Part shown: one piece after another, positions 51,838-62,880 of the stretch
How positions within the stretch are numbered: the stretch's first letter is position 1
Layout of the letters: every line of letters begins with the position of its first letter
NCBI RefSeq assembly: GCF_000003815.2
Contig: NC_049994.1
Coordinates: 18,019,815 to 18,083,814 of the forward strand
DNA length: 64,000 nucleotides
DNA from: Branchiostoma floridae
Lineage: Eukaryota; Chordata; Leptocardii; Amphioxiformes; Branchiostomatidae
Direction of reading: 5' to 3'
Notes under the pieces: model-generated
Seen by the model: the letters and a program-made list of their open reading frames with translations, nothing else
Database searches by the model: none
Told to the model about the DNA's origin: nothing
Translations under genes and position numbers: made by a program

Positions 51838-52465
51838 GTAAGACTTAACAGCGAGCAGTCAGGTTTTCTGATGTTGAGCGTAACAGTTTAAGATCATTTC
51901 CGTGGAGAAAAAGACGAAGTAATATGCTAGTTTGTAGGAGATTTCTTTATGTGAATATCGGTAGAAATAAAGGGGGAGGGGGGCGAAACCAAGCAAACGT
52001 GTCGCCCTCATTACCTCCGCACGTAGTGTAGGATGCAAAATGGCCGCTTTGGAACATATAAATGGCCTTTTGGAGAAAATGGTATGCATTGTCATGGAAG
52101 GCCATCTGCTGTTAAGATTTCCCCCAGTTTCTCCCCCACTGCATCTGTCGCGATCGTGTACATCCTCCAATTTCCGTGCCATTTCGGGATAAAATGAACT
52201 GTAGTCGATATAAGAAAGGTTCTAAGCGATATCAATGGATTGAATGACTTTATTTGGGGTATTGTAACAACTTAATGATGTAACAACTTACTCTAGAATA
52301 TAAAATGATAAAAAGTTGAGAAATCAAAATTCTATTCGCAAAAAAATCGAAATTTGATTGGGTTGTTAAGCAGTAGAATTGTGAAATTATCTGATCAAAT
52401 TATAGCTCCGTGTAGTTTTTCTATCAATTCTAATATTATGATGACATCTAACCTTGTCTTATTAG
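51838..52465 (+). other. ZF-8 intron
   Basis: G-rich box at 51972-51985; acceptor CTTGTCTTATTAG. The part near 52180-52400 resembles the ZF-1 intron (TTGATATAAGAAAGGTTCT). Confidence 0.75.
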
Positions 52466-52472
52466 GCTGAAC

Positions 52473-54003
52473 ATGGCAACGTCATGGCATGGGTCTCTCA
52501 TCGAAGTAGAACAAAATTGCTGGAATGAGTCTCCCACCGGGGTTTTCCTGTTGGACTTCAACCCCACATCAAGCAATGCTGAAGACCAGGCAGCAGACCA
52601 AAAGGTCAACTTGAACACTGCTAGTCACGTAAGTGAGCAGGCAGGAGACAAACCATACAATTGTGATCGCTGTGACTTTTCTACATCATGGAAATCTCAC
52701 TTGGACCGTCATCTAGCAATTCACTCTGGAGAAAAGCACTACATGTGTGGGGAGTGTGGGTACAGGACAACTAAAAAAATCTAACTTAGTACAGCATATG
52801 AGAATCCATACAGGAGAAAAACCCTACAAGTGTGACCAGTGCGACTATTCTACAGCATGGAAAACCCATTTAGTCGAGCATCGCACAAAACACACTGGCG
52901 AGCAACCCTATATGTGTGGGGAGTGTGGCTACAGGACAGGTTATAAATCTAGCTTGTCCAAACATATGAGAATCCATACAGGTGAAAAACCCTACAAGTG
53001 TGACCAGTGCGACTATTCTGCAGCACGGAAATCCGATTTGGTTCAGCATCGCACAAAACACACGGGTGAAAACCCCTATATGTGTGGGGAGTGCGGATAT
53101 AGGACAGTTCAAAAGTCTAAGTTATCCATACATATGAGAATCCATACTGGAGAAAAACCCTACAAGTGTGACCAGTACGACTATTCTGCATCTCGAAAAC
53201 CCCATCTTGAACATCATATTGCAGGAAAGCACACCGGTAGGAAACCCTTCATGTGTGGGGAGTGTGGGTACAGGGCGGCTCATACATCTAAGCTATCAAT
53301 ACATATGCGAACCCATACTGGAGAAAAACCCTACAAGTGTGACCAGTGTGACTATGCTGCATCACGGAAACACCATTTGGACGAGCATCGCACAAAACAC
53401 ACGGACGACAAACCCTACATGTGTGGAGAGTGTGGGTACAGGACAGCTCGGAAGTCTGACTTATCCAAACATATGAGAATCCATTCAGATGAAAAACCCT
53501 ACAAGTGTGACCAGTGCGACTATTCTGCAACACGGAAAGTCAATTTAGGTATCCATCAAACAACACATACAGGGGACAAACCCTACATGTGTGGGGAGTG
53601 TGGGTACAGAGCAGCTACAAGGTGTACGTTATCCAAACATATGAGAACCCACACAGGAGAAAAACCCTACAAGTGTGAGCAGTGTGACTATTCTGCAGCA
53701 CAGAAGCCCCACCTGGACTACCATATGGCAGCGAAGCACACCGGTGAGAAACCCTTCATGTGTGGGGAGTGTGGGTACAGGACAGCTCAAAAGTCCACCT
53801 TATCCCAACACATGAGAACCCATACAGGAGAAAAACCCCACAAGTGTGACCAGTGTGACTATTCTGCAACACAGAAATCAAGTTTGAACAAACATTTAGC
53901 AAAACACACCGGCGAGAAACCATACATGTGTGGAGATTGTGGGTTTAGGACAGCTTGGAAGTCAACCTTGTCCAAGCACATGAGAACCCATACAAGGGAA
54001 TGA
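52473..54003 (+). CDS. ZF-8: C2H2 zinc-finger gene with a frameshift in an A7 run, 16 fingers
   Basis: The first frame (52473-52784) encodes leader MATSWHGSLIEVEQNCWNES, finger 1 and half of finger 2, then stops. The rest (about 52780-54003) is open in another frame and encodes fingers 2-16 and the tail THTRE. The join lies in seven A residues (52773-52779) where six would keep frame (RTTKKSNLVQHMRIH). One finger has Cys changed to Tyr (KCDQYDY), the rest are canonical. A one-base homopolymer difference may be a sequencing error, a polymorphism or a true null allele. Leader and promoter link it to ZF-1 and ZF-4. Confidence 0.8.
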
Positions 54004-55598
54004 CTAAATAAGGATAATTCGTTTTTTTTTTTTGCAGTTCTTTACAAAACACATGAAAAAAACACAGTGTGGTCAAGGTCACTACTCTGCGATGTGTGAC
54101 TGAAATTTGATCTGAGACATAAAAACTGATGACGAACCGGCTTTGCGGAGAGCCTGGATACAGGACAAGTGACAGATTATCCCTGTGCGGCTATCCCGGA
54201 AATCAAGGGTGCTTCTCATCTGATTATCTATAGTGTGGACTTGAAAGGTGATGCTGCATGAGAAACGTATCTTAAACTTCTCAAGTTGATGTATCGAAAT
54301 TCTACTGTTTAAGGTAGAATTATTGATAGATGACTTGATAGATGCGCATAGGATAAGTAGATAGACATTTTCAGATAGGCTGTCCAAAGCATGGACTTTG
54401 GACGATATATAACAAAGTATCAAAAACTAATGGTTTGTTATATACATGTGTATCTAACATTTGTACCGTTTTGAAATGATATTTTCTCTACTTGCTTTGC
54501 ATATATACTGTTTTAGAAACAGTCTAACCTGTAGTGAATACTAAAAGAAAATAAGCGACCACACAAAAGCAGTGGTCTCGGTGAAATGATTTTACTGCTG
54601 TTTGTCAGCTAACCTGCAATGTGATCGAGAAATGAAGGAGTAGAAATGTAATATGGTAGATATGTAGTTTTATAGAATAGTTTTTTTTACAAACTTGTTG
54701 TTTTCTGATAATTCCTGTTATTATTGTTAAGGAGGAAACTTTACACTTGAGTTCGTTTTATCTAACTCGTACCCTCTAATCTATGTATTACTAAGTTAGT
54801 ATAGTCCATCATTAATATGAAGTATACTCCATGAAGCTGTGTGAGAATTTAGAAGTAACACAACCTCTGGCACCACCACCCGTGGAATACCAACCCCACT
54901 GTCTGTAGTGCTAACTCAATAGAATACAAGATTTAGCAGCAGCTACTGTCTCCGTCTGATCCAACAACAAGAGAAAACACTTAGTATGATAGTTTACAAC
55001 AGTGATACAACGTCAAGTTGAATGAAATTTAATTCTCATTTATTATTTGCAAACCCTAAAACAACGATCGAGTTCGCTCATACAGCAGAACTGTATTTCC
55101 TCTACTTATAGAAACCCAGTGAAGGGAATACGAAATATATTTCTTTTTGAAATAGTTGAACTGTAATTTCCAACACCAAAATTGGACTCACCCAAAAGTT
55201 TCGACTGCACAGCATCAGTCTTTGTCAAGGAATGAACAATCCACTGCTGTCGTGACGTCACGTTATGCAGATAGAACACGTGACTCAGTAAGCAGTGGAT
55301 TATAAGTTGCAGGAAGTCTGTGGCGCCCACCGTCTCTATTCAGAAATGTCAAGTAAAGCCTTTCGAAAGCCAGAAATCCAACGGTAGGAAAATTAGGCGA
55401 CTAGAATATTATTTGCTTTAATAGGATTTTTCCTAGACTAGCTCAATATCCGGCTCTAACTAATTGAACATGCCAATGTTCCTCACGGCCCTCATCCATG
55501 AACAGAATTTGGATCTGAATCTATTGGTAAGAGACTGGCCATCATACTAAAGATATATTAAAGGCAAAGCGGTCAAGCCTCAGACGACTGGGGACTTA
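54004..55598 (+). other. ZF-8 3' flank and intergenic region
   Basis: Conserved 3' unit (GATGACGAACCGGCTTTGCG), CTAACCTGTAGTGAATAC, and an end block near 54950. An insertion with Penelope-like features lies at about 55136-55345. No gene. Confidence 0.6.
55136..55345 (-). mobile_element. Possible Penelope-like relic
   Basis: A fossil. On the minus strand GACAAAGACTGATGCTGTGC is followed by a CAGTCGAAAC, resembling the end motif of Penelope-like elements. It interrupts the paralogous block between AAACCCAGTGAAG and AAATGTCAAGTAAAGCC. Family weakly supported. Confidence 0.35.
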
Positions 55599-55599
55599 G

Positions 55600-55765
55600 C
55601 ATGACGCTTTGTAACGTGTTGGCGAGAGTCAAATATCTTGGGAATCAGGAGAAAATTTGACCTTTGACCCACCATAGGTCACCTCTGACCCCTCGCTACG
55701 ACGAAAGAAGAAAGCAGTCCGACTCCCGGCCTTTACGCGAGCAGAAAACCCGTCATAGGAAGCAG
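55600..55765 (+). promoter_or_regulatory. ZF-9 first exon / promoter block
   Basis: DR1 TGACCTTTGACCC at 55658-55670 and TCACCTCTGACCC at 55679-55691. The E2F-like box is changed to TTGGCGAGA. Donor CAG|GTAAG at 55765/55766. Confidence 0.75.
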
Positions 55766-57516
55766 GTAAGACTTAATAGCGAGGAGTCAGGTGTTCTGAT
55801 GTTGAGCGTAAGAGGTTTGGGTTATTTCTGTGGGAGAAAACTAGAGAAATATGATAGTTCGTAGACGATTTCTGTATTTGAATATGGTAGAAATGAAGGG
55901 GGAGGGGGGCGAAACCAAACATACGACCTCCGCACGTTGTGTAGGAGGAAAGGTGGTCGTTTTGGAGGGTATAAATGGGTTTTTCGATGATAAAAATTAT
56001 ACGTAGTGTAACGTAAGGGCCTTAGATGGTTTGTAAAGCTCCTAATGCCCCTAAGTGACCTAAATATATGGAAGTAAGGAATGGCGAAGCCAGTGGGAGG
56101 TGGGGTTGTTTAGGTTTTTTAACCCGGGAGCTTCCCCCCCCCCCCCCCCCACGATGCCCCATACGGGGCCATTTGGGGGTTTAAAGAATGTAGATATGTA
56201 GATGTCTCAATGTTTCTAGTTGTGAAAAGCAATTTTATCTTTTATCACCTGCTACTAAGATATTGACTAGTTTCTATACTGCATCTGCTGTGTGTATCGA
56301 ATGTAGATTTTGTATATCAGATAGAGAGTGCCACAATATCATCTGTGCTTTACACCTACTTTCATACCCTTTAGTTGTCTAAACAGGCGGTACCCAAACT
56401 CTAAAGTAAAACCGTTTCATGTGCCAGAAAGCAATTACTCAAGCAACTGGATATGATTTTATAAGTTGCTTGAGTAACTGCTTCTTTTTGGCATATATTC
56501 TTACCTGGATGTCTAACCTTCATCGACATAACCGTTACCACTCTGCAGGTTTCCTACAAAACATTCTGTACCATGTACCGACTCAATGCTGACATTTCAA
56601 TGCTGATTACAACAATTTTCCTCCGCCAGGGGGTACAAATGATTATATTTGATATAAAGAAGTTTCGTAGCGAGAGTAACGGGTTGAGCGACTGTAAGGG
56701 CAGCACAAGCATTTACGAGAAATTAGTAGAGTCTCCATTGTCATCATTTACAAATGTTTTCAATTATATGTCCAGGAGATTTTATACTTTTGAAATATTT
56801 CTAATGCTATTTGAACTTTCTGAATATTTCCCCCGGTCTGTAAAACAGTTTGTAAACGATGGTAACAGTATTTTGCCATTATTTGCTATTTTCTACCATT
56901 TTTTTGTAATATTGGGTCAGTGGGCTAGGAAGAAAGCAATTCACATCCTTGCAAAGTATGTTTGGGTGCCATGTCAATGGCATACCACAAAGGACCCACT
57001 AGTGCCCATCAGTGAAATTTAAAAATATATCAGGAAGACAAAAGGGGCTAACTTTTATGGGGCAATTAATTAATTCTACCATTTGGTAAGGTTAACCATT
57101 TTTTGTAAATAATTCTAAAAGTGAAAGAATCCTGCAGATGTTTGAAAATTACTGTAAATAAAGAAATTTTTGTGTGATCTCTTTCAAAATGTTTCCAAAG
57201 TATTCAAAGGAATTCAAATAGATTCAAAATTCTATATTAATATTTTTGAAAAAATTGTAACTGTTGGGGCTTAGAAATTCTTTTATTCAAAATAATTCTA
57301 AATTATTACAATTATTGTCTAAAAACCCTCATGGTGTCTCGGAATGGACTCTAAAGCTAAGAAAATTAGCAAAAATTGAAAAAGCAACATTTTTGTTCTC
57401 ACAATACACGACGAAATTGAGTTGAGTTGATACGCAATAGTTATCAGATCAAGTTATAACAATCTATTTTCAATATCATGATGACTTAGAAAATTATTTT
57501 TTTATTTTCACAATAG
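55766..57516 (+). other. ZF-9 intron (1.75 kb)
   Basis: G-rich box at 55898-55911, a poly-C run at about 56136-56151, and a short hairpin at about 56425-56495 (GCAATTACTCAAGCAACT pairing with AGTTGCTTGAGTAACTGC). The acceptor is TTTTCACAATAG. An open frame at 56573-57022 is AT-rich and unsupported. Confidence 0.7.
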
Positions 57517-57523
57517 GTTAGAC

Positions 57524-58561
57524 ATGGCAACAGCAGGACATGGGTCTCATACTGGAGTAGAGCAGAACCGCTCTGATGGGTCTCCCGCCGAGGTTTTTCA
57601 GATTGCCTGTGACAGCAAATCAAGCGATGCTGAACACCAGACGGCAGCACAGAAAGTCAACTTTAAAAACGCCGGTGAGAAACCCTTCATGTGTGGCGAA
57701 TGTGGGTACAGGACAGCTCATAGGTCTAACTTATCCCGACACATGAGAACCCATACAGGAGAAAAATCCTACACCTGTGACCAGTGCGAGTATTCCACAA
57801 TACGGAAATCCCAACTTGACTGCCACATAGCAACAAAACACGGTGGTGATAAACCCTACATGTGTGGGGAGTGTGGGTACCGAACAGTAGAAAAGTCTAA
57901 GTTATCCGTACATATGAGAACGCATACTGGAGAAAAACCCTACAAGTGTGACCAGTGCGACTATTCTGCAGCAAAGAAATACACTTTAGTTACTCATCAA
58001 GCAACACATACCGGGGACAAACCCTACATGTGTGGGGAGTGTGGGTACAGAGCAGCTCAAAGGTCTAGCTTATCCCAACATATGAGAACCCATACAGGAG
58101 AAAAACCCTACAAGTGTGGGGAGTGTGGATTCAGGGCAGCTCTAAAGTCTGATTTAGCCCGGCATATGAGAACCCATACAGGAGAAAAACCCTACAAGTG
58201 TGACCAGTGCGACTATTCTGCTACACAGAAATATTCTGTGGACATCCATAAAGCAGCAATACACAGTGGCGAGAAACCCTACATGTGTGGGGAATGTGGA
58301 TACAGGGCAACTCAAAGGTCTACTTTATCCAAACACATGAGAACGCACACAGGAGAAAAACCCTACAAGTGTGACCAGTGCGAATATTCTACAGCACAGA
58401 AAGTCAATTTGGACAGGCATATAGCAGCAAAACACACCCGCGAAAAACGCTTAATGTGTGGGGAGTGTGATTTTAGGACAGCTCGGAAGTCAACCTTGTC
58501 CAAACATAAGAGAGCCCATATGAATGAGAATGACCAGTCAGATTTGACAGTTACTAAATAG
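57524..58561 (+). CDS. ZF-9: C2H2 zinc-finger protein, 10 fingers, intact
   Basis: The protein has 345 residues. Leader MATAGHGSHTGVEQNRSDGS, then ten canonical C2H2 fingers and a distinct tail (MNENDQSDLTVTK). Fingers 5 and 6 are both GECG-type. The tail differs from HTRE because the stop lies further on; ACTAAATAGTAAATCGTCTG-like sequence here is early 3' UTR in other units. No disabling change is seen in promoter, donor, acceptor or frame, so with ZF-3 it is the best candidate for an active gene. The leader groups it with ZF-6 and ZF-7. Confidence 0.94.
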   Translation: MATAGHGSHTGVEQNRSDGSPAEVFQIACDSKSSDAEHQTAAQKVNFKNAGEKPFMCGECGYRTAHRSNLSRHMRTHTGEKSYTCDQCEYSTIRKSQLDCHIATKHGGDKPYMCGECGYRTVEKSKLSVHMRTHTGEKPYKCDQCDYSAAKKYTLVTHQATHTGDKPYMCGECGYRAAQRSSLSQHMRTHTGEKPYKCGECGFRAALKSDLARHMRTHTGEKPYKCDQCDYSATQKYSVDIHKAAIHSGEKPYMCGECGYRATQRSTLSKHMRTHTGEKPYKCDQCEYSTAQKVNLDRHIAAKHTREKRLMCGECDFRTARKSTLSKHKRAHMNENDQSDLTVTK

Positions 58562-59750
58562 TAAATTGTCTGTTGGTAAGATTTTTACAGTACAAAACAC
58601 ATGGGAGAAATCTAGTGTGGTCAGTGTCACTACTCGATCATGTGACCGAGTTTTGATCAGAGACACCCTTAAAAACTGATGCGAAGAGCCTGGATACGGG
58701 AAAAGTGACCGATCGACATTGTGATACCCTTCCGGAATTTAAGGGTACTTTTCACCTCACTATTGTGTTATTATGTAAAACTTGATTATTTATGATTTTC
58801 AGGTAGATGAGGTACTGTTTAAGGTAGAATTTATAGAATGACTTTATAGATGATCATAGGATAAGTTAATAGATGTCAAATAGGCAAGTGTTTGTCCAAA
58901 GTAAGTTAAGGTATTGAATTGTTTTTGTTACTTTTCTTATTTATATTTGTATCGTTAGGAAATAATATTTTGTCTACTTACTTCGAATATATTCTGTTTT
59001 AGAAAATGTCTAACCTGTAGTGAATACCAGCAAGAGAGAATAAACGACCACACAAAAGCAGTGGTCTCTGTGACATGATTTTCACCGGTGTTTTTGAACT
59101 AACCTGCAACGTGATTAAGTGTTAATGAAGGAATATCGAATGAAGTACACTGTGGTAGAAATGTGTAATGGTAGATACGTAGTTTTATAGAATTTATTTT
59201 GTTGTTTGTTTATTATTTTCTGATAATTCTTGTTGTTATTGTTAAGTAGGAAACTTTAGACTTCGTATTATCTTATTCTAATCTATGTATGACTTAATTA
59301 GGATACTAGTAGTCGTCCATAATGAATATCAAGTATGCTCCATGAAGCTGTGTGAGAATTGAGAAGCAACAACCTCTGGCACCACCCGTGGAATGCCCAC
59401 CCCAATGTCTGTAGTACTATGTTAGCAGCATCTACTGTCTCCGTTTGATAACACAACAAAATACAAAGCTCAATAGTACAGTTTAGAACAGAGATGTGAT
59501 ACGAAATGCAGACAATAAATTTCTTACCTTGCGAATGTCAGAAATGTAAAGCAAAGCCTTTCGAAAAGAAAACAAAATTCAACAGTAGAAAAATCAGGCG
59601 ACTAGAATAAGATTTGTTTTTATGCGTTTTTTCCGTGACTAACTCAATATCCTCTCCCTCACGGCCCTCACCCATTATCAAAATTTGAATCTGAATCTGA
59701 ATATTGATGAGAGATTAGCCATCATACTAAAGATAAGACAGACTGAGGGC
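58562..59750 (+). other. ZF-9 3' flank and intergenic region
   Basis: Carries the conserved 3' unit, CTAACCTGTAGTGAATACCA (about 59009) and an end block near 59430 (shortened, CTGTCTCCGTTTGAT). No gene. Confidence 0.65.
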
Positions 59751-59756
59751 TCAGCA

Positions 59757-59920
59757 TGACGCTTTGTAACGTGTTAGCGGGAGTCAAATATCTTGAGAAT
59801 CAGGCGAACAAATTTGACCTTTGACCCACAGTACTTCACCTCTAACCCCTAGCAGCGACGACAGAACAAAGCAACCCGAGTCCCGGTTTACGCGAGCAGA
59901 AAACCCGTCATAGAAAGCAG
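59757..59920 (+). promoter_or_regulatory. ZF-10 first exon / promoter block
   Basis: DR1 TGACCTTTGACCC at 59815-59827 and TCACCTCTAACCC at 59836-59848. E2F-like box TTAGCGGGA. Donor CAG|GTAAG at 59920/59921. It predicts a tenth zinc-finger coding exon beyond 64000. Confidence 0.75.
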
Positions 59921-60764
59921 GTAAGACTTAACAGCGATCAGTGAAGTATTCTGATGTTGAGCGCAAGAGTTTTAGATAATTTCTGTGTTTGAAAACTGAA
60001 GTAATGTGACAATTTGTAGGAGATTTCTGAATGTGAATATGGTAGAAATGAAGGGGGAGGGGGGCGAAACCTAACATTCGTGTGCGACCCTCATGACCTC
60101 CGCACGTTGTGTAGGAGGAAAGGTGGTCGTTTTGGAGGGTACAAATGGGTTTTTGGATGATAAAAAACTATACGTAGTGTAACGTAAGGGCGTTAGATGG
60201 TTTGTAAAGCTCACATGTGGAAATGCCCTTAAGTGACCTTTGGAAGCAAGGAACGGCGAAGCCAGTGGGAGATGGGGTTGTTTAGGTTGTCTGACCCAGG
60301 AGCCTCACCCCCCCCCCCCCCACGATGCCCAATACGGGGCCATTTGGGGGTTTAAAGAATGTAGATATGTAGATGTCTCAATGTTTCTAGTTGTGAAAAA
60401 CAATTTTATCTTTTATCATCTGCTACTAAGATATAATTGGACTAGTTTCTTTACTGCATCTTCTGTGTGTATCGAATGTAGATTTTTGTATATCAGATAG
60501 AGAGTGCCACAATATTATCTGTGCTTTACATCCACTTTCATACCCTTTAGTTGTCTAAACAGGCGGTACCTAAACTCTAAACGGCTACTTCACAATCTAA
60601 TGTACCAAAAGGGGGTCACTAGGGGTGAAAATTCAACTCCATTTTATTCTTTTTTTGTTATTAGCAGTTCAAAGGTACACACCTTGGGCATACTATCCTA
60701 AAGGATCTCCGCACAACGAGCTTTTATAACTTCGGTACATGGGCTTTTATAAATGGATCACTAA

Positions 60765-62880
60765 GGGGGTACGGACGCTACAACTGTAGAATTACTAGAA
60801 CTGCAGCATACTGTATATTCAACATTAGAACAGAAAATGGGTGTTTTATCCTTATCTTCTTGTATAATTAGCATTTGCAATGCTAGGAAATCAACTCAAG
60901 TTGCAGTATGACTATGTTAGGTCATTTTCTGGTCATCTGTTACTAAAGCAGCTATAATGATATGCGGGTATTTTGGCTTGAAGCAAAGATCAAATACTAT
61001 AATTCTTAATCCAGATACCATAGTAGCTAAATATTGGTGGTTATCTATCCTTATTGGGCTTCTACATAAAATCACAACAGATATAGTGTATAACATAACA
61101 TAGAATCTTTCATATGACCATTAATGAACATTTCAAGGGGGGTACGGACGCTACACAATTATAGTAAAGACTGGTAGTGAACAATGGAATTAGCCCACTA
61201 AACATGTCCATTTTCTAATAATCATTAACTATTTACTAATTGAAGCATCCATTAATGCTACTGCAGCAGTTTAACAAAGAAAATGAGAATATAAATATGC
61301 CAGTTGAGATTCCACCCAGTTGGATCTGTACTCTACTTTTTGATAACAGGCCTACTGATAGAAGATTTTACAGAATCTGTGATAAAGAAGTGATGGTTTA
61401 CATANNNNNNNNNNNNNNNNNNNNNNNNNNNNNNNNNNNNNNNNNNNNNNNNNNNNNNNNNNNNNNNNNNNNNNNNNNNNNNNNNNNNNNNNNNNNNNNN
61501 NNNNNNNNNNNNNNNNNNNNNNNNNNNNNNNNNNNNNNNNNNNNNNNNNNNNNNNNNNNNNNNNNNNNNNNNNNNNNNNNNNNNNNNNNNNNNNNNNNNN
61601 NNNNNNNNNNNNNNNNNNNNNNNNNNNNNNNNNNNNNNNNNNNNNNNNNNNNNNNNNNNNNNNNNNNNNNNNNNNNNNNNNNNNNNNNNNNNNNNNNNNN
61701 NNNNNNNNNNNNNNNNNNNNNNNNNNNNNNNNNNNNNNNNNNNNNNNNNNNNNNNNNNNNNNNNNNNNNNNNNNNNNNNNNNNNNNNNNNNNNNNNNNNN
61801 NNNNNNNNNNNNNNNNNNNNNNNNNNNNNNNNNNNNNNNNNNNNNNNNNNNNNNNNNNNNNNNNNNNNNNNNNNNNNNNNNNNNNNNNNNNNNNNNNNNN
61901 NNNNNNNNNNNNNNNNNNNNNNNNNNNNNNNNNNNNNNNNNNNNNNNNNNNNNNNNNNNNNNNNNNNNNNNNNNNNNNNNNNNNNNNNNNNNNNNNNNNN
62001 NNNNNNNNNNNNNNNNNNNNNNNNNNNNNNNNNNNNNNNNNNNNNNNNNNNNNNNNNNNNNNNNNNNNNNNNNNNNNNNNNNNNNNNNNNNNNNNNNNNN
62101 NNNNNNNNNNNNNNNNNNNNNNNNNNNNNNNNNNNNNNNNNNNNNNNNNNNNNNNNNNNNNNNNNNNNNNNNNNNNNNNNNNNNNNNNNNNNNNNNNNNN
62201 NNNNNNNNNNNNNNNNNNNNNNNNNNNNNNNNNNNNNNNNNNNNNNNNNNNNNNNNNNNNNNNNNNNNNNNNNNNNNNNNNNNNNNNNNNACATATTGGT
62301 TTGGACAAGAGAAACAATAGTGCAGGGGGTACGGACGCTACACATTACATACTATGTAATACTATGTTTAATTTATGCCTTGTATAATGTAGATCTACCA
62401 AACTGGTGTTCTTACATCAGCTAAACTCATGAGGGGATATCAAATATCATCTCACATCCATCTTTGGCTGCTTTGGAATGAACCATTTATGAAGTCTGAG
62501 GGGGTGTAGAAATCTCAGAAAAATGCAGCTCAAATTCATTGAAAAGTCACATTTTTAGAGAAAAAAGTTAACCAATCATATCTGTAAGAACTGTAATTAA
62601 TGTATTGAATCAGAATTGTAGCAGTTGGACAGCAATTTTAACAGCATTTTGCTAAAAAGCTTCAAATGGGGGTACGGACGCTACAGGTGGGGGTACGGAC
62701 GCTACAGGGGGTACGGACGCTACATTTTGATGTTTACGGTGCTATACTAGACAGAGTTTTCAGGACAGCAATGGTTTAAAGGGTGTTCTAGTATGTGGTA
62801 ATAGAGACCTCTAAACTGTCATAATCACAAGCTTGTGGGATTTACTTAGTACAGAAATTAAAGGGGGTACGGACGCTACA
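60765..62880 (+). repeat. Seven dispersed copies of an 18-bp motif
   Basis: GGGGGTACGGACGCTACA occurs exactly at 60765-60782, 61138-61155, 62325-62342, 62668-62685, 62689-62706, 62707-62724 and 62863-62880. Three are nearly contiguous. I saw no copy outside this element. Confidence 0.95.
61405..62290. other. Assembly gap (886 N) inside the transposon
   Basis: Run of 886 N. Its length is not a round number, so it may be a size estimate. Confidence 0.99.

Noticed and set aside
17422-54003. Long antisense frames opposite the zinc-finger exons (Cys/His/Val-rich)
   Set aside because: They are shadows of the finger repeats on the other strand and have no independent signals.
56573-57022. 149-codon frame in the ZF-9 intron
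   Set aside because: AT-rich with no family resemblance. The matching ZF-10 intron is interrupted just inside the same stretch, so there is no support for coding.
16768-58561. PRDM9-like or KRAB zinc-finger genes
   Set aside because: No SET, KRAB, SSXRD, BTB or SCAN sequence is visible in any leader; the leaders are short acidic segments unlike these domains.
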